64,000 bases of DNA. It comes from JAGVSZ01 sp963716855. Lineage in GTDB: Bacteria > Pseudomonadota > Gammaproteobacteria > Burkholderiales > SG8-39. Below the pieces are notes generated by a model. The model was given only the letters and a program-made list of their open reading frames with translations. It had not been told where the DNA came from and made no database searches. Location of the stretch: assembly GCA_963716855.1 (NCBI GenBank), contig CAVQUV010000018.1, positions 1 through 64,000 on the forward strand, in the 5' to 3' direction. Shown in pieces: positions 44,847-54,333 of the stretch; positions within the stretch are counted from its first letter, which is position 1; every line of letters starts with the position of its first letter. Made by a program: the position numbers and the translations under genes.

Positions 44847-45365
44847 CTACAGCCCGAGGGTCGTCGCCGGGATCGCCGGCACGGAGCTCTGCCAGATCTC
44901 GTCGAAGCGCTCGCGCATCAGGCGCGCGTCCTGGTACTCGTTGAGCGTGTAGACGCCGCGGGGCTGCGCCGCGACCGGCCGCCGCACGAAGTGCTCCATG
45001 TCCGCGAGCACGAAGCAGTCCTGCACGCGCGCCGCCTCGCCTTCGCTCTGATGGATGGCGACTGCGAAGCTGAAGCCGCGCACGAGATCGAGCATGCGCG
45101 GGCACCCGCGCTTCAGGTGCTCGGGGTCGTGAACCACGACGAAGAGACGATTGTCGGGGCTTGCAAGCAGGAACTGACGCAACGCCGCGTGGCGCACCGG
45201 TGCGTTGAGCTCGAGCTGGGCGCAGTCCGGATCGAACACGCGCAGCTCGCGTCGTGCGGTCGCGAGCAGGCCGTCGAACGCTTCGAGGTATTGCCGCCGG
45301 CTGATGATCAGCTCACGGCGCGGCTGCGGGATGACTTTTGCGAGATCGTCAGCGGCGCTGGGCAT
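44847..45365 (-). CDS. Conserved hypothetical protein (phospholipase D-like fold suspected)
   Basis: A 172-residue cytoplasmic protein. It reads LIISRRQYLEAFDGLLATAR, RELRVFDPDCAQLELNAPVR and RLFVVVHDPEHLKRGCPRML, then ARLMRERFDEIWQSSVPA. The layout suggests a small PLD-like domain without the HKD motif, which is an inference. GGAG lies five bases before the ATG at 45365; ATG at 45380 is an alternative. It lies directly downstream of the JmjC gene on the same strand and is probably co-transcribed. Confidence 0.75.
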   Translation of the reverse strand: MPSAADDLAKVIPQPRRELIISRRQYLEAFDGLLATARRELRVFDPDCAQLELNAPVRHAALRQFLLASPDNRLFVVVHDPEHLKRGCPRMLDLVRGFSFAVAIHQSEGEAARVQDCFVLADMEHFVRRPVAAQPRGVYTLNEYQDARLMRERFDEIWQSSVPAIPATTLGL

Positions 45366-45376
45366 CGCGACTCCGC

Positions 45377-46549
45377 TCATCGAGGCGCGGGAGCAAGGTA
45401 TCCCGCTCGGTACCAAGTGTAGAGGAGCGCCGCACCGGGCGGTGTGAAGGAATTCCCGGCCGGCAGCACGCGACGGTCCGCAAGCCGGGTGAGCGCGGCA
45501 CGCGACCCGGGCGGCGCGTCGACCGACTCGCCGTTGATGAACACGCGGTTCGCGCGATAGAGCATCCCGGTCGCCGGAGCGAGCGCGACGCCTCGCTGCG
45601 CGCACGCGCGGGCGAACGTCGTCGCGCCGAGCGGTCGTCGCGGCGCGGCGAAGGAAACGTGCGGCTTGGGTTCGGAGAGGTGGCGGCCAAGGAACTCGAG
45701 GACTTCGCTGCGCGACCAGCGCACCCGCTCGAGCATCCGGATGCACCGGGCAACGAGTCGGTCGTCGAGTCGCGCGGGCGCGCGAGTCGGGGCCAGGTCC
45801 GGATCCGCGTAGAGCGTGTCGGGCAGCGCGAGGCGATCCTGCAGGAAGCCGAGGAACTCGCTGCCGAGCTCGCGCACCGACGGTGCGCGGAAGCCGATCG
45901 AGTAAGTGAGGCACGGCTCCAGCGCCACGCCGTCGTGCGCCACGCCGGGCGGCAGATAGAGCATGTCGCCCGGCTCGAGGATCCACTCGCGTTCCGCCCG
46001 GAAGCGCTTGAGGATCTTCAACGGCGCACGCGGATCGAGCTCGCGCGCGCCGTGCGTGGCGATCCGCCACCGCCGCCGACCGCGACCTTGCAGCAGGAAC
46101 ACGTCGTACGAGTCGACGTGCGGTCCGACGCCGCCGTCGGGCGCCGCGTAGCTCACCATCACGTCGTCGAGACGCGCGTACGGCGCGAAGGCGAATCGCC
46201 GCATTATCCGGTCGGCCCCGGGTAGGAAGTGGTTGAGCCCTTGAACCAGGAGCGTCCAGCGCCGGGCGGGCAGGGCGCGCAGGCTCGCGGCGCGGAACGG
46301 GCCGTGCCGCAGCTCCCAGCGCGTGCCGCGTCGCACGACGACGCGCGATTCGCAGTCGTCGCGCGCCGCCAGCTGAAAGAGATCGCTCACTGTCACCGGA
46401 TCGCGCAACCCCGGCCACGCGCCGCGCACCAGAAACGGGCGTTTCTGCCAGTACCGGGTCAGGAATTCGCGCGGCGCGAGGCCGCCGAGCAGCGTGTGAA
46501 TCGCGGGAACGTGCAAAGCGGCGGACACGGACGACCGGGTGGAGCGCAA
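45377..46549 (-). CDS. JmjC-domain ribosomal oxygenase (RoxA/YcfD-like)
   Basis: A Fe(II)/2-oxoglutarate cupin enzyme of about 380-390 residues, similar to YcfD, which hydroxylates an arginine of ribosomal protein uL16. The iron site is VGPHVDSYDVFLLQ (HxD) with the distal histidine in YLPPGVAHDGVAL. The N-terminal LLGGLAPREFLTRYWQKRP is typical, and the C-terminal winged-helix part includes GMLYRANRVFINGES. The start is uncertain: TTG at 46549 is the longest frame, but a TATAAT box just upstream suggests starting at GTG 46528 or TTG 46516. Confidence 0.88.
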   Translation of the reverse strand: MRSTRSSVSAALHVPAIHTLLGGLAPREFLTRYWQKRPFLVRGAWPGLRDPVTVSDLFQLAARDDCESRVVVRRGTRWELRHGPFRAASLRALPARRWTLLVQGLNHFLPGADRIMRRFAFAPYARLDDVMVSYAAPDGGVGPHVDSYDVFLLQGRGRRRWRIATHGARELDPRAPLKILKRFRAEREWILEPGDMLYLPPGVAHDGVALEPCLTYSIGFRAPSVRELGSEFLGFLQDRLALPDTLYADPDLAPTRAPARLDDRLVARCIRMLERVRWSRSEVLEFLGRHLSEPKPHVSFAAPRRPLGATTFARACAQRGVALAPATGMLYRANRVFINGESVDAPPGSRAALTRLADRRVLPAGNSFTPPGAALLYTWYRAGYLAPAPR

Positions 46550-46554
46550 AATGC

Positions 46555-46560
46555 ATTATA
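46555..46560 (-). promoter_or_regulatory. Minus-strand -10 box upstream of the JmjC gene
   Basis: A perfect TATAAT lies on the minus strand in otherwise GC-rich sequence, within 10-45 bases of all candidate starts. No good -35 lies 17 bases upstream. Confidence 0.4.
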
Positions 46561-46582
46561 TGAGGCGCGATGGCGCGTGCGG

Positions 46583-46614
46583 TTGACAACACGGGAAAGA
46601 AGTTGGTTTAGAAT
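46583..46614 (+). promoter_or_regulatory. Possible promoter for bcp
   Basis: TTGACA at 46583-46588 and TAGAAT at 46609-46614, with a long 20-base spacer, in a locally AT-rich stretch upstream of the peroxiredoxin gene. The spacing is unfavourable, so this is tentative. Confidence 0.3.
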
Positions 46615-46829
46615 CGCCGCGACTTGGGAAAGCCGAGACGATCGCGACGTTAAGGCGCGAGGCAGCGGAAGCGGGGCCCTAACCCCGCGTCTCGGTGCAT
46701 AGCTGGACGAGCGAGGACATCGTGCACACACGGCTTGCGATGCTCGAATCTGCCGCGGGATCCGCCCCGAACGCGCGCGCGGGCCTCCCCGCGATCGTTC
46801 GCGCGGCGCTTTCCTAGGGACGCGCCCGC

Positions 46830-47297
46830 ATGCTCCAGCCGGGCCAGTCCGCACCGCCGTTCTCCCTGCCGGACGCCGACATGGAGACTGTCGCGCTCGG
46901 CGACTTCAAGGGCAAGAAGCACGTCGTCCTCTATTTCTATCCGAAGGACGGCACGCCGCCCTGCACGCGGCAGGCGATCGAGTTCAGCGATCACGAGGAG
47001 CACTTCGCGCAGCACGACTGCGTCGTGATCGGCGTCTCGTGCGACGACTGCCTCACCCACGCGGAGTTCCGCGACGAGAACGGCATCTCGCTCACCCTGC
47101 TCGCCGACCCCGACGGCGACGTCTGCCGCGCGTACGGCGTGTGGCGCGATCCGGACGAGAACGGTCAGCGCCGCAGCTGCATCGTCCGCTCCACGTTCGT
47201 CATCGACAAGCGCGGCAAGCTGCGGCATGCGCTCTACGGCGTGAACCCGAAGGGTCACGCCTCCGAGGTGCTCGGCCTGGTCAAGCAGCTCTCGTGA
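46830..47297 (+). CDS. bcp: Thiol peroxidase, BCP/PrxQ type
   Basis: A 155-residue peroxiredoxin that reduces peroxides with thioredoxin. The catalytic region is YPKDGTPPCTRQA, where the usual TPGCT is TPPCT, and the peroxidatic cysteine is present. Additional cysteines in VSCDDCLTH and RRSC may serve as resolving residues. It begins MLQPGQSAPPFSLPDAD. Its stop overlaps the start of the SlyD-like gene (GTGA). Confidence 0.9.
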   Translation: MLQPGQSAPPFSLPDADMETVALGDFKGKKHVVLYFYPKDGTPPCTRQAIEFSDHEEHFAQHDCVVIGVSCDDCLTHAEFRDENGISLTLLADPDGDVCRAYGVWRDPDENGQRRSCIVRSTFVIDKRGKLRHALYGVNPKGHASEVLGLVKQLS

Positions 47298-47785
47298 GCG
47301 CGGTCGGCCGCGATAGAGTCGTCGCGATCGACCTCGAGCTCGCGGACTTCCAGGGCAATCTGATCCAGCGATCGGAGCGCCCGATCCACTATCTGCACGG
47401 GGGCTACGGCGAGGTCCTGCCCGCGCTCGAGCGCGCGCTGGAGGGCAAGCTCGTCGGTGCCCGCGTGACCGCCCGGCTGGAGCCCGAGGAGGCGTTCGGC
47501 GACTACGACGAGACGCTCCTGCGCGTGGAACCGCGCGCCGATTTTCCCGACGCGCTGCAGGTGGGCATGCGCTTCGAGGGCGTTCCCGGCGGCGCGGACG
47601 ACGAGACGATCTATACGGTGACCGACATCGCCGCGGACAAGGTGGTGCTCGACGGCAACCACCCGCTCGCGGGGATCGGCGTGGAATTCCGCTGCACGGT
47701 GCGCGAGGTTCGCACCGCGACCGCGGAGGAGATCGCGCGCGGCGCCGCGGACGATCCCGACGGGCTGGCGCTCGAGATCGGCTGA
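47294..47785 (+). CDS. FKBP-type peptidyl-prolyl isomerase (SlyD-like)
   Basis: A 163-residue FKBP-family foldase. It contains LADFQGNLIQRSERPIHYLH, GGYGEVLPALERALEGK, the VTARLEPEEAFGDYDETLL flap region and a later NHPLAG element typical of SlyD insert-in-flap proteins. The His/Cys-rich metal tail of E. coli SlyD is absent. GTG start overlaps the bcp stop. Confidence 0.9.
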   Translation: MSAVGRDRVVAIDLELADFQGNLIQRSERPIHYLHGGYGEVLPALERALEGKLVGARVTARLEPEEAFGDYDETLLRVEPRADFPDALQVGMRFEGVPGGADDETIYTVTDIAADKVVLDGNHPLAGIGVEFRCTVREVRTATAEEIARGAADDPDGLALEIG

Positions 47786-47794
47786 ACCGGCCGC

Positions 47795-49534
47795 TTACGC
47801 GCCGGCGAGCATCATCCTGTCCCCTTCCGGCACGAACGTCACGCGGCGCGCGTGGAACGGCGCGACCGTCGGGCGGTGCGCGATGCTCACGATCGCCGCG
47901 CGCGGCAGCCGCGTGGTCAGGAGCTCGTAGAGCCGCCGCTCCGCCGCTTCGTCGAGCGAAGCGGTCGCCTCGTCGAGGAACAGCCAGTCCGGGGCGTGCA
48001 GCAGCGCGCGCGCGATCGCGAGGCGCTGCTGCTCGCCGCCCGACAGCCGCATGCTCCAGTTCTCGCGTTCGTCGAGGCGCGCTGCCAGGGCGTCCAGCCC
48101 GACGTCCGCGAGCGCCGCCCTGACGGCGTTGTCGGAAAACTCGCCCGCGTGCCCCGGATACGCGACCGCGTCGCGCAGCGGCGCGATCGGGATGTACGGC
48201 TTCTGCGGCAGGAACAGCACGCGTGCGCCGCGCGGGACGCGGATTCTGCCGCGGCCGTACGGCCAGATGCCGGCGAGCGCGCGGAAGAGCGTGCTCTTGC
48301 CCGCGCCCGACGGGCCGGCGATGAGCACCCGCTCGCCGGGATCGATCGTGAAGGCCGTGTCCGCGAGGATGGCCCGGCCGTTGGGAAGTGCGAGGTCGAG
48401 GTGTTCGGCGCGCACTGCACGGCCGTCGTCCGACTGCACGTCGATCCCGCCGTGTCGCGCCTGTTCCGCGGCCGCGTCCTCGAGCGCACGATGGAAGGTG
48501 AGCAGACGGTCGACGCTCGCTCTCCAGTTCGCGAGCGTCGAGTAGTTGTTGACGAACCACGACAGCGAGCTTTGGACCTGCCCGAAGGCGCTCGCGATCT
48601 GCGTCAGGCCGCCGAGCGGCACCGCGCCCGAGAAGTAGCGGTGCCCGGCGACGAAATAGGGGAACACGATCGCGATCTGGTTGTACCCGACCGTGAAGAC
48701 GTTGAGACGCTTCGTGTAGCGCATCAGCCCCCACCAGTTGCCGCGGATCCACTCGATCCGCTCGAGCAGGGCCGTCTTCTCGGGCGCCTCACCGCGATAG
48801 AGCGCGACGCCCTCGGCGTTCTCGCGGAGGCGCACGAGCGAGTAACGGAAGTCCGCCTCGTAGCGCTCCTGCATGAAGTTCAGGCCGATCAGGCGGCGGC
48901 CGACGTAGTGGGTCAGCACGCTGCCCACGACCGCGTAGAGCAGCGCGGCCCACAGCAGATACCCGGGCACGGACATCTCGGTCGCGCCGAGCTTCAGGGG
49001 CAGCGCGCCGGAGAGGTTCCACAGGATCACCGCGAAGGAGGCGAGCGTGACGGCCTCGCGGATCAGGCCGAGCACGAGGCTGAGCGTGCCGGAGGTAAAC
49101 AGGCGCAGGTCCTCGGCGATGCGCTGGTCGGGATTGTCGGTGCCGCGGCTCTCCAACTCGAGGCGGTAGTACACCTGATTGCCGAGCCAGTCGCCGAGAT
49201 ACTGCTTCGTCAGCCAGATCCGCCAGCGCATCTGCAGCATCTGCTCGAGGTAGGTCTCGTAGACCACGGCAGCGATGTAGAGCGCCGCGATGTAGCAGAA
49301 GTACACGAGGAGGACGAAGAAGTCGCGCTCGTCCTTCTGCTCGAGCGCGTTGAAAAACTGCCGGTTCCAGTCGTTGAGCAGCACCAGCAGGTAGACGGTG
49401 GAGAGCGACAGCGTCACGATCGCCGCGAGCAGCGCCCACGCGCGCCACTTCTCCTCGGAACGCCAATAGGGCGCCGCGAGCTTCCAGACGTTGCCGAGGA
49501 AGGTGCGTGCGTTGATCATGACGCCGGTATCCAT
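47795..49534 (-). CDS. ABC transporter, fused permease/ATPase (YddA/SbmA-like)
   Basis: A 579-residue half-transporter. The N-terminal membrane domain of about six helices belongs to the ABC transporter D/SbmA_BacA group (YLLVLLNDWNRQFFNALEQKD, MRWRIWLTKQYL). The C-terminal nucleotide-binding domain has Walker A LIAGPSGAGKSTLFRALAG, signature RLSGGEQQRLAIARAL and Walker B DWLFLDEATASLDE. Relatives move peptides, long-chain fatty acids or vitamin B12; the substrate here is unknown. Last gene of the minus-strand run from the TRAP system. Confidence 0.9.
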   Translation of the reverse strand: MDTGVMINARTFLGNVWKLAAPYWRSEEKWRAWALLAAIVTLSLSTVYLLVLLNDWNRQFFNALEQKDERDFFVLLVYFCYIAALYIAAVVYETYLEQMLQMRWRIWLTKQYLGDWLGNQVYYRLELESRGTDNPDQRIAEDLRLFTSGTLSLVLGLIREAVTLASFAVILWNLSGALPLKLGATEMSVPGYLLWAALLYAVVGSVLTHYVGRRLIGLNFMQERYEADFRYSLVRLRENAEGVALYRGEAPEKTALLERIEWIRGNWWGLMRYTKRLNVFTVGYNQIAIVFPYFVAGHRYFSGAVPLGGLTQIASAFGQVQSSLSWFVNNYSTLANWRASVDRLLTFHRALEDAAAEQARHGGIDVQSDDGRAVRAEHLDLALPNGRAILADTAFTIDPGERVLIAGPSGAGKSTLFRALAGIWPYGRGRIRVPRGARVLFLPQKPYIPIAPLRDAVAYPGHAGEFSDNAVRAALADVGLDALAARLDERENWSMRLSGGEQQRLAIARALLHAPDWLFLDEATASLDEAAERRLYELLTTRLPRAAIVSIAHRPTVAPFHARRVTFVPEGDRMMLAGA

Positions 49535-49589
49535 GCGGAGGAGGCTCCGAGAGAGAAAAGCGGGAAGGGGGAAAGACCGAACGGCGCGG

Positions 49590-51086
49590 CTAGGTCGCGC
49601 GCCCCGCGCGATTCGCGAGCTCGCGCGCGGGCTCGATCAGCTCGCCCGCGGTGAGTCCGACCGGGCCGACGCCGCGCGCGACGAGCGCGTCGGCCGCGGC
49701 GCCGTGCAGGTGCACCCCGGCGATCAGCGCGTCCTCGGGCGCGAGCCCCTGCGCGGCGAGCGCGCCGACGAGGCCGGTCAGCACGTCGCCCATGCCGGCG
49801 CTCGCCATGCCGGGATTGCCCGAAGCGTTGATCCACCAGCGGCCGTCCGGCGCGGCGATCACCGTGCCGTTGCCCTTCAACGCGACGTGGCTCTTCAACT
49901 CGGTCGCGAGCCGCCGGGCCGCGCCGATCCGATCGGCCTGCACGTCCTGCGTCGCGACGCCGAGCAGGCGCGCGCATTCCGCGGGATGCGGCGTCAGCAG
50001 CGTCGGCTGCTTGCGGGCGTGCACCGCAGACTGCAGCACTGTGTAGGTTGCAACCAGGTTCAGGGCGTCGGCGTCGAGAACGAGCGGGACGTCCATGCGC
50101 AGCACGTGTGCGAGCAGGCGCTGGGCTGCGGCGTCGGTCCCCATGCCCGGCCCGGCAGCGAGCGCGGTGAGCGGGACGTCCGCGAGCAGCTGCTCGGGCT
50201 TGCGCAGCATGAGCTCGGGCTGCACGTAGTCGACGTACGGCGGATGGTCGGTCAGCAGGCCGAGGAACACCTTGCCCGCGCCGAGCCGGATCGCCGTGCG
50301 CCCCGCGAGGAGCGCGGCGCCGACCATCCCCGCGGCGCCGCCTAGGATGCCCAGGCTGCCGGCAAGGCCCTTGTGGAAGTTCCTCGGGCGTTCGAGGAGC
50401 GGGGCGGCGAGCAGCGCCTCGGTTACGAGATGGCCGTCGGGGGGGTGCAGCGTTGCGGCGTCGACTCCGAGCGTCGCGAGCGCGATCTCGCCGCAGCAGT
50501 CCGGCCCGTCGAGCGTGTAGAGCCCGGGCTTGCGCGCGATGAACGTGATCGTGTGCGTGGCTCGGAACGCGGCCCCCGGTGCCGCGCCGGTGTCGGCGTT
50601 GACGCCGCTCGCGATGTCGAGCGCGAGCTTGCGGCCGGGCAGCGCATTCGCCGCCTCGATCAGCCGCGCCGTTGCGCCGCTTGCGGCGCGCGCGAGCCCG
50701 ATGCCGAACAGCCCGTCGACGACGAGATCGTAACGTCCGCCCGCCGGGATCGATTGCAGCAGGCGGCCGTCGGCCGCGCTCCACTTGGCGAGCGCAGCGG
50801 CGGCATCGTGCGGGAGCTTCGACGCCTCTCCGGCGAACACCACGTCGACGCGATAGAACCAGCGCTTGAGGTGCGTCGCGACCTCGAGCGCGTCGCCGCC
50901 GTTGTTCCCCGGTCCGGCGAGGACGAGAACGCTGCGTCCGCTCGCGCCCGCGAGCTCCCGCGCGAGCTCCGCCGCGGCGAGGCCCGCCCGCTCCATCAGC
51001 GGCACACCGGGATCGCGCTTCAGCGCAGCCGTCTCGAGCGCGCGGACACCGGCGGTGAGATAGAGAGCGGGCAGCGCGGCGGGCAT
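49590..51086 (-). CDS. nnr: Bifunctional NAD(P)H-hydrate epimerase/dehydratase
   Basis: A 498-residue metabolite-repair enzyme. The N-terminal YjeF_N epimerase has VLAGPGNNGGDALEVA. The C-terminal ADP-dependent dehydratase has FHKGLAGSLGILGGAAG, LAAGPGMGTDA, LTPHPAECARLL and NPGMASAGMGDVLTG. Together they restore damaged NAD(P)H hydrates. It lies 33 bases after dadA on the same strand. Confidence 0.94.
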   Translation of the reverse strand: MPAALPALYLTAGVRALETAALKRDPGVPLMERAGLAAAELARELAGASGRSVLVLAGPGNNGGDALEVATHLKRWFYRVDVVFAGEASKLPHDAAAALAKWSAADGRLLQSIPAGGRYDLVVDGLFGIGLARAASGATARLIEAANALPGRKLALDIASGVNADTGAAPGAAFRATHTITFIARKPGLYTLDGPDCCGEIALATLGVDAATLHPPDGHLVTEALLAAPLLERPRNFHKGLAGSLGILGGAAGMVGAALLAGRTAIRLGAGKVFLGLLTDHPPYVDYVQPELMLRKPEQLLADVPLTALAAGPGMGTDAAAQRLLAHVLRMDVPLVLDADALNLVATYTVLQSAVHARKQPTLLTPHPAECARLLGVATQDVQADRIGAARRLATELKSHVALKGNGTVIAAPDGRWWINASGNPGMASAGMGDVLTGLVGALAAQGLAPEDALIAGVHLHGAAADALVARGVGPVGLTAGELIEPARELANRAGRAT

Positions 51087-51119
51087 CGTCGCGCGCAGTT
51101 TAACCGAGCGCCGCAGGCA

Positions 51120-52373
51120 CTAGTCGTAGCGCTCGAGCGTCAGACCCTCCAGGTCGATGCCCGGCTGCAGCCCGACCACGAGCCGCGCGAGCAGACGCCC
51201 GGAGCCGCACGCCATCGACCAGCCCTGCGCGCCGTGACCCACGTTCAGGAACAGGTGCTGGACCGGCGTGCGGCCGAGGAGCGGCGGCCCGTCGGGGGTC
51301 ATCGGCCGCAGGCCCGCCCAGTGCTGAACGCGCGCGAAGTCGGCGGCCTCGGGGAAGAGCTCCCGGAGGGCGCGCAGAACGGTGCGGAAGCGATCGGGCG
51401 CGGCATCGAGCGAGTCCGCGCCGAGCTCGGCCGTCCCCGCCGCGCGCACGCGGTTGCCGAGGCGCGTGATCGCGACCTTGGTGTGCTCGTCCATGACCGA
51501 GGCCTCCGGCGCGCGGTCGAAGCGCGCGATCGGCAGCGTGACCGAGTAGCCCTTCACCGGCTGGATCGGGAGGCGAATGCCCAGCGGCGCGAGCAGCTTG
51601 ACCGACTCGACGCCGAGCGCCACGACGTAGCGATCGGCGCGGAGCATCCCGTCGCTCGTCGCGACGCCGGCGACGCGGCCGCCGTCCACGTCGATGCGCT
51701 CGGCGGTGGTCTGGAAGCGGAAGCGCACGCCGCGGCGGCTCGCGTGCTCGGTCAGCGCCTGCGCGAAGAGATTGCAGTCGCCGGTCTCGTCGGCGGGCAG
51801 ATGAAGCCCGCCCGCGAACGGCGCTTGCGCGTACGCGAGGGCGGGCTCGACTTCCACGCAGTCCTGCGGGGCGAGGATTCGATGCGGGATGCCGTTGCGC
51901 TCGAGGATGCGGGTGTGGGCGGCGACGGCGTGCAGTTCGGCCTCGGTGCGCAGAAGCTGCAGGATGCCGCGCGTGGTTGCGTCGTACTCGATTTCGACGG
52001 ACTTGCGCAGCTCCTGCAGGCACTCGAGGCTGTAGCGGGAGAGGCGCTGCATGCGCGCCTTGTTGCGCTCGAAGCGGCGCCTCGAGCAGTTGCCGAGCCA
52101 TGCCAGGCACCAGCGCGCGAACGCCGCGTCCGCGCGCCAGTCGACGCGCAGCGGGGCGTCGTCCTGCAGGAGCCACTTGAGCGCCTTCCAGCGCATTCCG
52201 GGCGCCGCCCACGGGGTCGCGTAGCTGGGGCACACGTTGCCCGCGTTGCCGAAGCTCGTCTCCAGCGCGGGGCCGATCTGCCGGTCGATGACGGCGACCT
52301 CGTGTCCGTCCTCGGCGAGGTAGTGTGCGGTCGTCACCCCGATGATCCCCGCGCCGAGGACGAGGACCTTCAT
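51120..52373 (-). CDS. dadA: D-amino acid dehydrogenase
   Basis: A 417-residue FAD enzyme of the DadA/DAO family that oxidises D-amino acids to 2-oxo acids, passing electrons to the respiratory chain. The N-terminal dinucleotide site is VLVLGAGIIGVTTAHYLAEDG, followed by QIGPALETSFGNAGNVCPSY and, at the C-terminus, NVGHGAQGWSMACGSGRL. It starts eight bases after the TRAP large permease and is probably in one operon with it, suggesting that the imported compound is a D-amino acid or related; that link is inference. Confidence 0.92.
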   Translation of the reverse strand: MKVLVLGAGIIGVTTAHYLAEDGHEVAVIDRQIGPALETSFGNAGNVCPSYATPWAAPGMRWKALKWLLQDDAPLRVDWRADAAFARWCLAWLGNCSRRRFERNKARMQRLSRYSLECLQELRKSVEIEYDATTRGILQLLRTEAELHAVAAHTRILERNGIPHRILAPQDCVEVEPALAYAQAPFAGGLHLPADETGDCNLFAQALTEHASRRGVRFRFQTTAERIDVDGGRVAGVATSDGMLRADRYVVALGVESVKLLAPLGIRLPIQPVKGYSVTLPIARFDRAPEASVMDEHTKVAITRLGNRVRAAGTAELGADSLDAAPDRFRTVLRALRELFPEAADFARVQHWAGLRPMTPDGPPLLGRTPVQHLFLNVGHGAQGWSMACGSGRLLARLVVGLQPGIDLEGLTLERYD

Positions 52374-52380
52374 CGCAGCG

Positions 52381-53686
52381 CTACTTCGACATCATCTGCT
52401 GCGGGAGCCATGTGACCAGGCCGGGGAAGAAATAGGTCAGCAGGACCGCGATGATCATCAGGTAGAACATCGGCAGCGTGTGCTTGGCGATCCAGGTGAT
52501 CTGCCTTCTCGGTCATCCCCTGGAGCACGAACAGGTTGAAGCCCACCGGAGGCGTGATCTGCGCCATCTCCACGACCAGGACGACGAAGATGCCGAACCA
52601 GACGAGATCGATGCCGGCCTTCTGGACCGTCGGCAGGATCACGCCCATCGTCAGCACCACCATCGAGATCCCGTCGAGGAAGCAGCCGAGGATGATGAAG
52701 AACACCATCAGCGCCATCAGCAACCAGAACTGCGACAGGCCGAGCGAGCTGATCCACTCGGCGAGATGGCGCGGCAGTCCGATGTAACCCATCGCCAGCG
52801 TGAGGAACGACGCGCCGGCGAGGATGAGCGCGATCATGCAGTAGAGCCGCGTCGCGCCAAGCAGGCTCGTGCGGAACGTGTCCCACGTCAGCGAGCGCTG
52901 CACGGCCGAAACGACCAGCGAGCCGACCACGCCGAACGCCGCCGCTTCGGTCGCGGTCGCGATGCCGGTGTAGATCGAGCCGAGCACGAGGAGGATCAGG
53001 ATCACGACCGGAATGAGGTTGCGCGAGGCGTACAGCTTCTGCGCGAAGGTCGTCCGTTCGGTCGGCGCCGGCACCTGCTCGGGGTTGAGCAGCGCCCAGA
53101 CGATCACGTAGCCCATGAAGAGCAGCGCGAGCAGGATGCCCGGAACGACGCCCGCGATGAACAGCCGGGCGATCGACACCTCGGCAGTCACTCCGTACAC
53201 GATCATGATGATCGACGGCGGGATCAGCAGGCCGAGCGTGCCCGCGCCGGCGAGCGTGCCGATCACCTTGCCCTCGGGATAGCCCCGCCCGAGCAGCTCG
53301 GGGAGCGTCATCTTGCCGATCGTGGCGCAGGTCGCCGCCGACGAGCCGGACACCGCGGCGAAGATCGCGCAGCCGATGATGTTCGTGTGCAGAAGGCGGC
53401 CGGGCAGGCCTTCCATCCACGGGGCGAGCCCGCGGAACATGTCCTCCGACAGTCGCGTGCGGAACAGGATCTCGCCCATCCAGATGAACAGCGGCAGCGC
53501 GGTGAGCGTCCAGCTCGACGACGAGCCCCAGATCGTGACCGCCATCGCGTCGCCGACCGGGCGCGTGGTGAACAGCTCCATCCCGATGAAGGCGACACCC
53601 ACCAGCGCGAGCCCGATCCAGACGCCCGTCCCGAGCAGCAGGAACAGGAACGCGATGAGCAGCGCGGTAATCCCGAAGTCGCTCAT
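52381..53686 (-). CDS. dctM: TRAP transporter large permease, DctM (frameshifted near end)
   Basis: The 12-helix permease of a tripartite ATP-independent periplasmic transporter (about 434 residues after correction). It contains FAAVSGSSAATCATIGKMTLPE, GTLGLLIPPSIIMIVYGV and PPVGFNLFVLQGMTE. Near 52503 the frame shifts; the next frame reads ITWIAKHTLPMFYLMIIAVL and ends LPQQMMSK at a TAG at 52381, the expected final helix. The GC-rich sequence around the break argues for a sequence error. Its start overlaps the end of the small permease. Confidence 0.88.
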
Positions 53687-54192
53687 TCGATTCGCGCCGG
53701 CTCGTCGGCCGCTTCCTGTTTGTCACCGTCGCGCAGCACGGCGACGAACGCGTCGACGAACGCGACGCAGAGGATCACCGTTCCGAGCGCCATGGCGAGC
53801 TGCGGGATCCACAGCGGCGTGGCGTCGTTGCCGGTGGAGATGTCGTTGAACGCGCGCGACTGCCACGCGAGCCGCACGCAGTAGAACGCGAGAATCCCGG
53901 AGAGGGCGAGGGCGAGCAGGTGGCACCAGATCTCGAGCGCCTTGCGCGCGATCGGCGGCACGTGGCTCAGGAGCAGCGTGACGCGGATGTGCTCATTCCG
54001 GTGCAGCGTGTAGGCGAGCGCCAGAAAGCCGCATGCCGCCATGCAGTAGCCGGCGTACGCATCGGTGCCCCGGACGTGGAAGTCGAGGAGGCGGCCGAAG
54101 ATCCCGAGCAGCACGAACACCAGCGTGCCGATCATGAACACCGCGGCGAGCCAGCCGGCGGCTTCGTACAGGCGATCGAGCCAGGTTCGCAT
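53683..54192 (-). CDS. dctQ: TRAP transporter small permease, DctQ
   Basis: A 169-residue four-helix membrane subunit that couples the binding protein to DctM. It contains LLGIFGRLLDFHVRGTDAYAGY and LAYTLHRNEHIRVTLLLSHVP, typical for DctQ. It ends in the four-base overlap with dctM. A GGAGGGGG-type purine run precedes the ATG. Confidence 0.88.
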   Translation of the reverse strand: MRTWLDRLYEAAGWLAAVFMIGTLVFVLLGIFGRLLDFHVRGTDAYAGYCMAACGFLALAYTLHRNEHIRVTLLLSHVPPIARKALEIWCHLLALALSGILAFYCVRLAWQSRAFNDISTGNDATPLWIPQLAMALGTVILCVAFVDAFVAVLRDGDKQEAADEPARIE

Positions 54193-54295
54193 GACCCCGC
54201 TTCCCCCTCCCTGAGGCACGACTGGCGCGGTCGGCCGGCGTGTGCTGCGCGCTGCGGCCGGCCAGCCGGAGAGCCGCAGCGAAGGCGCGTTGGAG

Positions 54296-54333
54296 CCCGG
54301 CGTTCGCCGGGATAACCCGCGCTACCCGCGGGT
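54296..54333. repeat. REP-like double palindrome ending at a stop codon
   Basis: Hairpins CCCGGCG-tt-CGCCGGG (54296-54311) and ACCCGCG-ctacc-CGCGGGT (54315-54333). As in the element at 44470, the second hairpin runs into the TGA of the adjacent gene, here dctP. It may protect or terminate the dctP transcript, which would favour binding-protein excess over the permease. Confidence 0.6.
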